A stretch of DNA of 7,419 bases. It comes from Deltaproteobacteria bacterium (GTDB taxonomy: Bacteria > Desulfobacterota > GWC2-55-46 > DRQE01). The position numbers and the translations under genes were made by a program. Each line of letters opens with the position of its first letter. Positions within the stretch are counted from its first letter, which is position 1. A model generated the notes under the pieces. It searched no databases, was not told the DNA's origin, and saw only the letters and a program-made list of their open reading frames with translations. Shown here in pieces: positions 1 to 5,582 of this stretch. Location of the stretch: the NCBI GenBank assembly GCA_030631875.1, contig DAOVKH010000083.1, positions 1 through 7,419 on the forward strand, read 5' to 3'.

Positions 1-239
1 CTATCGCATCTCGGTGGGCTTACGGCGTGTACGCCACCGCACTTCGGGCACTTATCGACGAATGTCGTCATGTGGAAGGCTTCGCTACATCCTTGACACT
101 TTACGTCCAGTCCGCCATTTGGTATCTCTGTCGTCGCTACACCGCCGCCATGGGCCTGCATAACGAACTCGACGAGCTCACGACCTTCGCTCATTGGCCC
201 TCCCGAGCCGTCTCCGCAACCTGATCCGCAATCACTCAT
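1..239 (-). CDS. Small Cys-rich zinc-ribbon protein (partial, C-terminus off window)
   Basis: The reading frame from the ATG at 239-237 stays open to the left edge (79 residues visible, no stop). Its start is supported by an AGGAG Shine-Dalgarno (complement of 249-253) 9 nt upstream. The N-terminus is rich in Gly and Cys (C4, C8). The middle holds a plain zinc-ribbon pattern, C48-x2-C51-x12-C64-x2-C67, with a further Cys at 78. From this a small metal-binding (probably zinc) protein can be inferred, cytoplasmic because there is no signal peptide or membrane segment. I do not recognise a named family with certainty, so no reaction is assigned. It is transcribed divergently from the ribosomal operon. 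Being a short, cysteine-patterned frame with a good ribosome-binding site, it is likely a real gene and not a shadow. Confidence 0.7.
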   Translation of the reverse strand, partial: MSDCGSGCGDGSGGPMSEGRELVEFVMQAHGGGVATTEIPNGGLDVKCQGCSEAFHMTTFVDKCPKCGGVHAVSPPRCD

Positions 240-282
240 AGTTCTTATCTCCTCTTTACAGTAGAATTTCCCCTGCAATGTC

Positions 283-311
283 TTTATATTTCAGGGGGTT
301 TTAGTTAACAG
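283..311 (-). promoter_or_regulatory. Weak candidate promoter for the zinc-ribbon gene
   Basis: Read on the minus strand, TATAAA (288-283) is a 5/6 match to the -10 box. It has a poor -35 candidate, CTGTTA (311-306), 17 bp upstream. Transcription would begin near 276, about 37 nt before the ATG. The -35 matches only 3 of 6 positions, so this is tentative. Confidence 0.3.
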
Positions 312-412
312 CCTCGTATCTGCCCTGTGCTTACATGCCACGGAAGCAGAAGATATCTTATAATAATACCATAAAAAAATATATGATGGAAATCAAAAAG
401 GTGTTTTCAATA

Positions 413-434
413 CCCCCAATACTCCCCCAATACT
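413..434. repeat. Two tandem 11-bp units, CCCCCAATACT
   Basis: The unit CCCCCAATACT occurs twice head to tail (413-423 and 424-434). It is followed by a decayed third copy in which CC, then ACCTCCAAT (451-459 area), recalls the motif. It lies about 75 bp upstream of the rplM -35 box. The strand bias (C-runs on plus, G-runs on minus) is clear. Function is unknown. Confidence 0.75.
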
Positions 435-508
435 CCAGAGATACCTCCAATTACCGCTGAAACCTCGATCAAAAGTACCTCTAAGCTATATGTAGTAGTA
501 AAAATTCC

Positions 509-537
509 TTGACAAAACCCCTGAAATGGCTTAGATT
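509..537 (+). promoter_or_regulatory. Sigma70-type promoter of rplM-rpsI
   Basis: A perfect -35 box TTGACA (509-514) is followed after exactly 17 bp by TAGATT (532-537), a 4/6 match to TATAAT. The expected transcription start is near 544. That leaves a leader of about 60 nt ahead of the rplM ATG, fitting a strongly expressed ribosomal operon. Confidence 0.7.
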
Positions 538-606
538 TATATATTCTGCTAAGTACAAAAGAAGATTCAACGGCGGGAAAATATTAAATTAGGAACGGGA
601 TTAACG

Positions 607-1038
607 ATGAAGACATTTATACCAAAGGACGATCCATCGGCAAAGAGTTGGTTTGTTGTCGATGCCAGTGAAAAGATACTCGGACGCCTTGCCGTAAAGG
701 TAGCGACCGTACTGAGAGGCAAGCATAAGGCAGAGTACTCACCGAGCGTCGATATGGGCGACTTCGTAGTGATAGTGAATGCCGGTAAGATTGCCGTAAC
801 GGGGAATAAACTTCTTGATAAGAAGTACTATAAGCACACAGGTTATCCCGGTGGTATCAGCGATATATCTCTCGGAAAGCTCCTTGAGACAAAGCCGGAA
901 GAAGCATTGAAGAAGGCAATACGCGGAATGCTTCCAAAGGGAAGCCTCGGCAGAAAGATGCTCTCGAAGCTCAAGGTATATGACACCGAGACGCATCCGC
1001 ATGAGTCGCAGAACCCACAGCCATTTCCATCAGCATAA
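607..1038 (+). CDS. rplM: 50S ribosomal protein L13
   Basis: L13 is an early-assembling protein of the large ribosomal subunit that binds 23S rRNA. The 143-residue product has the usual family length (about 142) and its landmarks in order. These are the N-terminal KSWFVVDASEKILGRLA block (residues about 14-30), RGKHK, the GDFVVIVNA strand, a KKYYKHTGYPGG segment (about 73-84), the RGMLPKGSLGRKML helix (about 106-119), and a C-terminal tail resembling H-P-H-E-x-Q-x-P. The start codon has only weak Shine-Dalgarno candidates (AGGA at 591-594, GGGA at 597-600). In other bacteria L13 can repress its own operon through the mRNA leader; no such leader structure is recognisable here. It is the first gene of the rplM-rpsI operon. 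Confidence 0.97.
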   Translation: MKTFIPKDDPSAKSWFVVDASEKILGRLAVKVATVLRGKHKAEYSPSVDMGDFVVIVNAGKIAVTGNKLLDKKYYKHTGYPGGISDISLGKLLETKPEEALKKAIRGMLPKGSLGRKMLSKLKVYDTETHPHESQNPQPFPSA

Positions 1039-1117
1039 GTGCTCAAAGGGCAGTAGAGGGGCGACCGGACAGAAGAGAGCAAAAACTTAATCTAAATCAG
1101 GAGTCTTAAAGAAGATA

Positions 1118-1519
1118 ATGGCAACTTCACAAGAGAACGTATACGTAACAGTAGGAAGAAGAAAGACGTCGGTGGCGAGGATAAGAATGACTCGCGGTAC
1201 CGGTGTTATAACAGTTAATAAGAAGCCGCTCGATGAGTTTTTCACAAGAGCGTCGCTTAAGACAGATCTCGTGCGTCCCTTTGAGGTAACGGAGAATGTC
1301 GGTAACTTTAATGTCAACGTGAACGTAAAGGGCGGCGGCTCTACGGGTCAGGCCGGTGCCGTAAGGCACGGTATAGCAAGGGCACTCCTCTTGCTCGACT
1401 CAGAGAATAGAGCGATACTTAAGACGGCAGGTTTTCTCAGAAGAGACCCAAGGATGAAGGAGCGTAAGAAGTACGGACAGAAGGGCGCGAGGGCAAGGTT
1501 CCAGTTCTCGAAGAGATAA
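1118..1519 (+). CDS. rpsI: 30S ribosomal protein S9
   Basis: S9 is a small-subunit head protein whose basic C-terminal tail reaches the P-site tRNA. The 133-residue product is full length. It shows the signature GRRKTSVARIR (residues about 13-23), GxGxIxVN, the FxVxxNVxGGGxxGQAGAxRHGIARAL core (about 64-91), the LRRDPRMKERKKYGxKGARA segment and the canonical C-terminal QFSKR. It lies 79 nt after rplM, the universal bacterial pairing, and is expected to be co-transcribed with it. An AGGAG at 1099-1103 sits rather far (14 nt) from the ATG, so ribosome binding may use the nearer AAGAAG. A strong terminator follows about 50 nt after the stop. Confidence 0.98.
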   Translation: MATSQENVYVTVGRRKTSVARIRMTRGTGVITVNKKPLDEFFTRASLKTDLVRPFEVTENVGNFNVNVNVKGGGSTGQAGAVRHGIARALLLLDSENRAILKTAGFLRRDPRMKERKKYGQKGARARFQFSKR

Positions 1520-1568
1520 TATCCGTATTCTTTACACCCTTATGGGTTTATTAAAGAGTATATTCTTT

Positions 1569-1599
1569 GGGGAAGGCCGTCTGGCCTTCCCCTTTTTTT
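1569..1599 (+). terminator. Intrinsic terminator of rplM-rpsI
   Basis: A perfect 10-bp stem, GGGGAAGGCC (1569-1578) with GGCCTTCCCC (1583-1592), closes a GTCT tetraloop. It is followed directly by seven T residues (1593-1599). This is a textbook Rho-independent terminator. It separates the ribosomal operon from the downstream membrane-protein/argC unit. Confidence 0.95.
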
Positions 1600-1629
1600 G
1601 TCTTAAATTTATGAACGTAATTTAGAGCT

Positions 1630-2229
1630 ATGGGTTATAAAGAAATTTTAAGCGCAGTCGCGATAATTTTGACCTTAGTCGCGTTCCTGCCCTACATTCG
1701 TTCTATAATCGACGGCACTACGAAGCCGCATGTCTTTTCGTGGGTGATTTGGAGTTCTACTACATTCATAGTCTTCTTGGCACAGCTCTCAGATCATGGT
1801 GGCGCTGGGGCATGGCCGCTTGGCGTATCAAGCGTTATCAGCATGTATGTAGCGATACTTGCATATACCAAGAAGTCTGACATTACGATTACACGTTTGG
1901 ATTGGTTTTTTCTGGTAGTCGCGCTTGGGGCTTTGCCGGTCTGGTACTTTACCTCAGACCCGTTACTGGTTGTTGTTATATTAACGACGGTAGATGTATT
2001 GGGCTTTGGCCCTACATTCAGAAAGGCGTACAGACGTCCATTCGAAGAGCAATTAAGGTTCTTTGCCGTCATGGCAACCAGAGAGGTCTTTGCCGTCAGC
2101 GCCTTAGAGAATTATTCATTGACTACATTGTTATTTCCAGTATTAATGTCAGCTACGACTTGGATATTTATAACGATGGTACTTTATAGAAGAAAGCACA
2201 TTATAAATGAAAGGCAGGCAGATGATTAA
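1630..2229 (+). CDS. PQ-loop/SemiSWEET-like seven-helix membrane protein
   Basis: This is a 199-residue, very hydrophobic protein. Helices are visible at roughly residues 5-25, 36-53, 62-80, 91-107, 111-128, 142-160 and 164-186, ending in a charged cytoplasmic tail. A conserved-looking proline-tyrosine at the end of helix 1 (P21-Y22) and a proline in GPTFRKAY (P128) lie at comparable points of two three-helix halves. This is the layout of PQ-loop/SWEET-type transporters with two triple-helix bundles joined by a linker helix. A transport role is therefore inferred; the substrate is unknown. The Shine-Dalgarno is weak (GAG at about 1625). No clear promoter sits in the 30 bp after the upstream terminator. 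The stop codon overlaps the argC start by 8 bp, suggesting translational coupling. The link to arginine synthesis is unproven. Confidence 0.75.
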   Translation: MGYKEILSAVAIILTLVAFLPYIRSIIDGTTKPHVFSWVIWSSTTFIVFLAQLSDHGGAGAWPLGVSSVISMYVAILAYTKKSDITITRLDWFFLVVALGALPVWYFTSDPLLVVVILTTVDVLGFGPTFRKAYRRPFEEQLRFFAVMATREVFAVSALENYSLTTLLFPVLMSATTWIFITMVLYRRKHIINERQADD

Positions 2230-3268
2230 AGTAGCGATAATTGGAGGAAGCGGATATACGGGCTTGGAGCTATTACGGTTATTGGCCACACACAAATCGG
2301 TCGAGGTCGTGAGCATTACGTCGCGCACATATAAGGCAACCTTGGTAGATAAAGTCGAGCCGTCATTGAAGGGGTTTTACAAAGGGCTTCACTTTAGCGA
2401 CCCGACGGATATAGACAAGGCAGATGCAGATATTTACTTTTCGTGCCTTCCGCATGGCGCAAGCATGGAGATGGTCAGTAGGCTCATTAAGGCCGGTAAG
2501 GTCGTAATCGACCTGAGCGCAGACTTTCGCCTGAAAGATTTGGCGACATACGAAAAGTGGTACTGCGCGCATAAGGCAAAGGATTTAATCGACGAGGCCG
2601 TATATGGATTGCCCGAGCTTTATCGCACAGATATAAAGAAGGCAAAGCTCATCGCCAACCCCGGGTGTTACCCAACGGGAGCGACTCTTGCCACCGCACC
2701 TTTACTCAAGGGCGGGCTTGTAGGTACAGACTCCATTATAATCGATTCGAAGAGTGGTACGTCAGGAGCCGGGCGCACAGCGGCCATCGAGACGTCGTTC
2801 GTTGAAGTCGCAGAAGGCTTCAAGGCATATAATGTCGGCATACACCGCCACACCCCTGAGATAGAGCAGACCTTTGGCGAGCTTTCGGGCCTTAAGGATA
2901 AAGGCGTGAAGGTTACATTCACACCACATCTTTTGCCCGTATCGCGCGGCATATTGAGTACGATTTACTTACAGCTCAATAATAAAGAGCAGACCACCGA
3001 AGAACTTTTAAGTTTATATAAAGACTTCTATAGCTCCGAGCCATTCGTTCGCGTATTGGACGAAGGTGAGTTCCCAAATATCAAGGACGTACGTGGTTCG
3101 AACTTTTGCGACATAGCTTTGCGCGCCGACGGTCGCGGCGGCGTTGTCGTAATATCGGCTATAGATAACCTCGTCAAAGGCGCTTCGGGTCAGGCCATAC
3201 AGAATATGAATATTATATTCGGCTTTGAGGAAGATGAAGGGCTAACTTCTCCGCCTATCGGCGTATAG
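2222..3268 (+). CDS. argC: N-acetyl-gamma-glutamyl-phosphate reductase
   Basis: ArgC catalyses the NADPH-dependent reduction of N-acetyl-glutamyl phosphate to the semialdehyde, the third step of arginine biosynthesis, in the cytoplasm. The 348-residue product has the N-terminal Rossmann motif GGSGYTGLELLRLL (residues 8-21), FSCLPHGAS, the catalytic cysteine in NPGCYPTGATLA (C149), the GTSGAGR loop and the H208-x-H210 pair in the HRHTPEIEQ motif that supplies the catalytic histidine. Length and motifs are normal, so the gene looks intact. I chose the ATG at 2222, giving MIKVAIIGG, because AAAGG lies 7 nt upstream and the family starts this way. The in-frame ATG at 2207 would add five residues without a ribosome-binding site. 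It overlaps the upstream membrane-protein gene by 8 bp. A repeat element begins right at its TAG stop. Confidence 0.97.
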   Translation: MIKVAIIGGSGYTGLELLRLLATHKSVEVVSITSRTYKATLVDKVEPSLKGFYKGLHFSDPTDIDKADADIYFSCLPHGASMEMVSRLIKAGKVVIDLSADFRLKDLATYEKWYCAHKAKDLIDEAVYGLPELYRTDIKKAKLIANPGCYPTGATLATAPLLKGGLVGTDSIIIDSKSGTSGAGRTAAIETSFVEVAEGFKAYNVGIHRHTPEIEQTFGELSGLKDKGVKVTFTPHLLPVSRGILSTIYLQLNNKEQTTEELLSLYKDFYSSEPFVRVLDEGEFPNIKDVRGSNFCDIALRADGRGGVVVISAIDNLVKGASGQAIQNMNIIFGFEEDEGLTSPPIGV

Positions 3269-3437
3269 CAAAGCGACTTTGAGAGCAGCGCAACTGCTTT
3301 GTTCTGCTTCAAGATTAGTCGTTTGACGTACCTAAAAGTACGTCGCACTCCTAATCTTTCGCACGCCTCGCATTTGCATCCGCTCTCTTTGTCGCCGACG
3401 AAATGTAAGTTTGATTACGAAGATTTCTCTTTGCCGC
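3269..3437 (+). repeat. Interspersed hairpin element, copy 1
   Basis: The element begins directly after the argC TAG and ends at GCCGC. Its centre is GACGTACCTAAAAGTACGTC (3325-3344), a 7-bp perfect palindrome with a CTAAAA loop. It is nested inside a second perfect 8-bp stem, AAGATTAG (3311-3318) with CTAATCTT (3351-3358). The 3' end (3411-3437) matches copy 2 at 25 of 27 positions. The left boundary is uncertain because the 5' thirds of the two copies are poorly alike. No transposase is present, so it is at best a non-autonomous or REP-like element, possibly acting as a 3' mRNA structure. Confidence 0.75.
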
Positions 3438-3455
3438 AGGCGGTTATAAATAAGA

Positions 3456-3549
3456 CCGTTCGCCCTGAGCCGGTCGAAGGATTAATCGAACGATTGTTTT
3501 GTCACGGCTAAACTTATTTTCAGCATCTGAGCTTGACGAAGTATGACGG
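3456..3549. repeat. Pair of 'RPEPVEG'-type palindromic repeats
   Basis: Two related units share CTGAGC-N2-G(T/A)CGAAG. They are CTGAGCCGGTCGAAGG (3465-3480, preceded by CCGTTCGCC) and CTGAGCTTGACGAAG (3527-3541, flanked by CAGCAT and TATGACGG). In its reading frame the first unit encodes VRPEPVEG, the peptide signature known from spurious small proteins made by a widespread interspersed repeat of proteobacterial and environmental genomes. The second unit is more decayed. Both are non-coding here. Confidence 0.7.
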
Positions 3550-3572
3550 TTTCATTATTAAGGTTAAACTCT

Positions 3573-3734
3573 ATGAGCGCAATCAGCGTATTATTTGCTA
3601 TGGGCATTGGAGGAGCTATCGGCTGGTGGCTTGGTAGTCTCATCGGAACATTTACGGCCGTTCTCTTGAGCGGTATTGGTACGGGCGTTGGCGTTTATCT
3701 TATGAGAAAAATCATAAAGAACGCCACGGGATAG
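3573..3734 (+). CDS. Tiny two-helix membrane protein with glycine zipper
   Basis: This is a 53-residue hydrophobic product with two probable membrane helices (about residues 4-20 and 25-44) and a basic tail (MRKIIKN). G13, G17, G21 and G25 are spaced exactly four apart, a glycine-zipper pattern that favours tight helix packing. A second Gly-rich face lies at G34, G36, G38 and G40. I chose the ATG at 3573 because AAGG (3560-3563) lies 9 nt upstream. An in-frame ATG at 3543 falls inside a decayed repeat and lacks a ribosome-binding site. Function is unknown; small oligomeric membrane proteins of this shape are common and mostly uncharacterised. It stands alone between two repeat islands, and its stop codon TAG touches repeat copy 2. 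Confidence 0.65.
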   Translation: MSAISVLFAMGIGGAIGWWLGSLIGTFTAVLLSGIGTGVGVYLMRKIIKNATG

Positions 3735-3866
3735 CGGCTTCTTTGCGGCGCGATAAATCTCCGTACTCTGCGTTACGGTACGGGCTTCATCGTTCGACGT
3801 ACTTAAAAGTACGACTCACTCTTCAGCCTGCACCGTGCCTTGATTACGAAAATTTTTCTTTGCCGC
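3734..3866 (+). repeat. Interspersed hairpin element, copy 2
   Basis: About 133 bp, bounded by GCGGC (3734-3738, sharing the final base of the preceding stop codon) and GCCGC (3862-3866). The core CGTACTTAAAAGTACG (3798-3813) is the same palindrome as in copy 1, and 3840-3866 matches the copy 1 end at 25 of 27 positions. A second inverted repeat, CCGTAC (3761-3766) with GTACGG (3778-3783), is present only here. The outer arm pairing is GGCT (3783-3786) with AGCC (3825-3828). Like copy 1 it starts at the TAG of a gene. Confidence 0.75.
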
Positions 3867-3932
3867 TGTATCTAAATTAACAAAAGAGAGTGTAGGTAAG
3901 AATAATAATTGATAGTACGATGAGACGATGAA

Positions 3933-4523
3933 ATGAAAAAACCCGAATTAAAAGAATCTCAGAGTAGACAGGTGAACACATATGTAGAGCTGTGGCACGC
4001 TTCTATCGTATTTTTGGAAAACGGTATGGCAAACCCCAAGGGGTCTACTTATCAATACATGGCGAGTTTAATATTTGCGGCATTCACCTTGGAGGCGTAT
4101 TTGAACCATGTAGGATATCTAGGGAAAGAAAAAATTTCTTCTTGGGAAGATTTCGAGAAGTTATCGCCTAGAAAAAAACTTAATAAAATATTATATAAAT
4201 ATAATATTAATCAAAATAAAAGCGAGCGTCCTTTTGAAACCATAGAAAAGCTCTTCGATTTCCGAAATGATTTGGCGCATGGAAAGTCTGTGTATATGGA
4301 AAAAGAAGAGCTTGTTTCGTGGAAATCTCAAGAAGAGAGTCTATTAGGTCGTACAGTAACACTTAAAACAGAGTGGGAAAAATACTGTAGTGAAGAAAGT
4401 GCGGCTGAGGCAAGAGAAGACGTCGAGAAAATTATGCTATTAATAGATGAAGAAGCCGGAACGCCTGAAAACCCTCTATTTAACAGTGGCTTGGGTTTTC
4501 ATTCAATAGAACCTGCTGAATAA
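3933..4523 (+). CDS. HEPN-like protein with R-x4-H motif (orphan)
   Basis: The 196-residue, mostly helical product is unlike any neighbour. It carries FRNDLAHGK, in which R111 and H116 fit the R-x4-6-H motif of HEPN domains, with N112 at the polar position typical of that motif. The upstream helix AAFTLEAYLNH (about 49-59) is also typical of HEPN-like proteins. Members of the superfamily are often metal-independent ribonucleases in toxin-antitoxin, CRISPR and abortive-infection systems, though many are uncharacterised. There is no adjacent nucleotidyltransferase antitoxin or other partner, so a defence role is only a possibility. The gene is visibly A+T-richer (AAA, ATA and AAT codons) than argC or amrS and follows a repeat element, which suggests acquisition by transfer. 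The Shine-Dalgarno is weak. Its 3' end is 9 bp from the convergent amrS stop. Confidence 0.65.
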   Translation: MKKPELKESQSRQVNTYVELWHASIVFLENGMANPKGSTYQYMASLIFAAFTLEAYLNHVGYLGKEKISSWEDFEKLSPRKKLNKILYKYNINQNKSERPFETIEKLFDFRNDLAHGKSVYMEKEELVSWKSQEESLLGRTVTLKTEWEKYCSEESAAEAREDVEKIMLLIDEEAGTPENPLFNSGLGFHSIEPAE

Positions 4524-4532
4524 CTTATTTAT

Positions 4533-5576
4533 CTATAGTTTGCCTACCCCCCACACTCCCTTAACCGTCTCTTTGCAGCTCGGACACGTGCCATTACTTA
4601 GGCGCATCTCTCTGACGGCGAAGCCGTGGCGTTCGATTACCATCTCATTACACCCGGGGCAGAAGGTCGACTCACCTTCGTCGTCCCTGTGGAGGTTACC
4701 GCTATAGACGTACTTTAATCCTTCACTTAAGCCTATCTCTCTTGCGCGGCGAACGGTCTCAGCGGGTGTCGGCGGAAGGTCGGTCAGCTTGTATGTTGGG
4801 TAAAAGGCACTAACGTGCCAAGGGATATCTGTACTAAGGTCGCTTATCCAGCGGGCGATGGAACGAAGCTCCGCCTCCGAGTCGTTAATGGTCGGTATGA
4901 TGAGCGTCGTTACCTCTACCCATATGCCGAGGGCTACCATGCGCTCTATGGTATCAAGGACGGGTTGGAGCTTTGCGCCGCAGAGTTTCCTGTAGGTCTT
5001 GTCATTGAAGGTCTTCAGGTCCACGTTTGCCGCGTCGAGGAGACCGTCCATATCGTTCAATGTCTCTTCGGTCATATAGCCGTTCGTCACGAATATGTTC
5101 TTGAGCTTTGCCTTGTGCGCAAGCTCCATTACGTCGCGCGCATACTCGTAAAATATCGTCGGCTCGGTATATGTATATGCAATCGTCTCTGCGCCAAGGG
5201 CTGTGGCCTCGGATACGATCTTATTCGGCTCTCTATAGATGCCTTCTATTGGAGCGTTCTTACCTACCTGAGATATCGCTGCGTTTTGGCAATGGAGGCA
5301 ATGGAAGTTACACCCAGCCGTTGCGATGGAGTAAGAAAGAGAGCCCGGCAGAAAGTGAAAGAGCGGTTTCTTCTCTATGGGGTCAATGCCCGCGGCGATG
5401 ACGCGCCCGTAATTTAGGCTCGTAAGACGTCCATCTATGTTTTCACGAACGTGGCAGATGCCTCGACGACCTTCGGCTATCTTACATCTAAAGGAGCATA
5501 GCGCACACTCGACTCTCCCATCTCCGAGTGGGCGCCAAAGGCTCGCTTCCCTATGGTCTGCCGTAGTGTTACTCAA
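4533..5576 (-). CDS. amrS: AmmeMemoRadiSam-type radical SAM enzyme AmrS
   Basis: The 347-residue protein has the complete radical SAM core. The cluster motif is C89-x3-C93-x2-C96 (in ATAGCNFHCLHCQN), followed by the YTYTEPTIFYEY segment, NVDLKTFND and the WHVSAFYPTY motif typical of this family. An N-terminal Cys set (C24, C27, C31, C41) and a C-terminal zinc-ribbon-like pair (C306/C309 and C331/C334) complete the family layout. It is related to pyruvate formate-lyase-activating enzymes. Its partners elsewhere are Memo-like and AMMECR1 proteins, neither of which is in this window, and the reaction is not established. The start is a TTG at 5576-5574, supported by AGAGGTG (5590-5584) 7 nt upstream; no ATG fits. 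It follows the BCAM0308-family gene by 6 nt, so the two form an operon. Confidence 0.93.
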   Translation of the reverse strand: MSNTTADHREASLWRPLGDGRVECALCSFRCKIAEGRRGICHVRENIDGRLTSLNYGRVIAAGIDPIEKKPLFHFLPGSLSYSIATAGCNFHCLHCQNAAISQVGKNAPIEGIYREPNKIVSEATALGAETIAYTYTEPTIFYEYARDVMELAHKAKLKNIFVTNGYMTEETLNDMDGLLDAANVDLKTFNDKTYRKLCGAKLQPVLDTIERMVALGIWVEVTTLIIPTINDSEAELRSIARWISDLSTDIPWHVSAFYPTYKLTDLPPTPAETVRRAREIGLSEGLKYVYSGNLHRDDEGESTFCPGCNEMVIERHGFAVREMRLSNGTCPSCKETVKGVWGVGKL

Positions 5577-5582
5577 AGCCTA

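Larger units (their letters stand above)
240..606. other. Divergent intergenic region, zinc-ribbon gene / rplM
   Basis: This 367-bp gap between two divergent genes contains no convincing gene. It holds a weak promoter candidate for the minus-strand gene (about 283-311), a short C-rich tandem repeat (413-434), the rplM promoter (509-537) and an rplM leader of about 60 nt. The block 303-410 is A+T-rich and otherwise featureless. I see no clear terminator and no recognisable ribosomal-protein leader fold. Confidence 0.7.
3269..3572. other. Repeat-filled gap between argC and the small membrane-protein gene
   Basis: This roughly 300-bp stretch has no believable gene. It consists almost entirely of one copy of an interspersed hairpin element (3269-3437), then a pair of CTGAGC-N2-G(T/A)CGAAG repeats (3456-3480 and 3521-3549), then the ribosome-binding site of the next gene. 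Confidence 0.7.

Noticed and set aside
413..460. A CRISPR array suggested by the tandem CCCCCAATACT units
   Set aside because: Units are 11 bp and directly adjacent with no spacers, and no cas gene is present.
3269..3301. Intrinsic terminator for argC (CAAAGC...GCTTTG with inner AGCAG/CTGCT)
   Set aside because: The stems are short with mismatches and no T-run follows; it is better treated as part of the repeat element.
3299..3511. A 70-codon plus-strand open frame between argC and the small membrane-protein gene
   Set aside because: It is built from the hairpin element and the repeat that translates to VRPEPVEG, lacks a ribosome-binding site, and such frames are well-known annotation artefacts.
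3533..3561. Promoter-like TTGACG-17-TATTAA upstream of the small membrane-protein gene
   Set aside because: The -35 comes from a decayed repeat, and the start of transcription would fall after the Shine-Dalgarno and about 5 nt before the ATG, which is inconsistent with that ribosome-binding site.
4815..5417. A 200-codon plus-strand open frame
   Set aside because: It lies wholly inside amrS on the other strand, whose motifs are unmistakable; it is a shadow frame.
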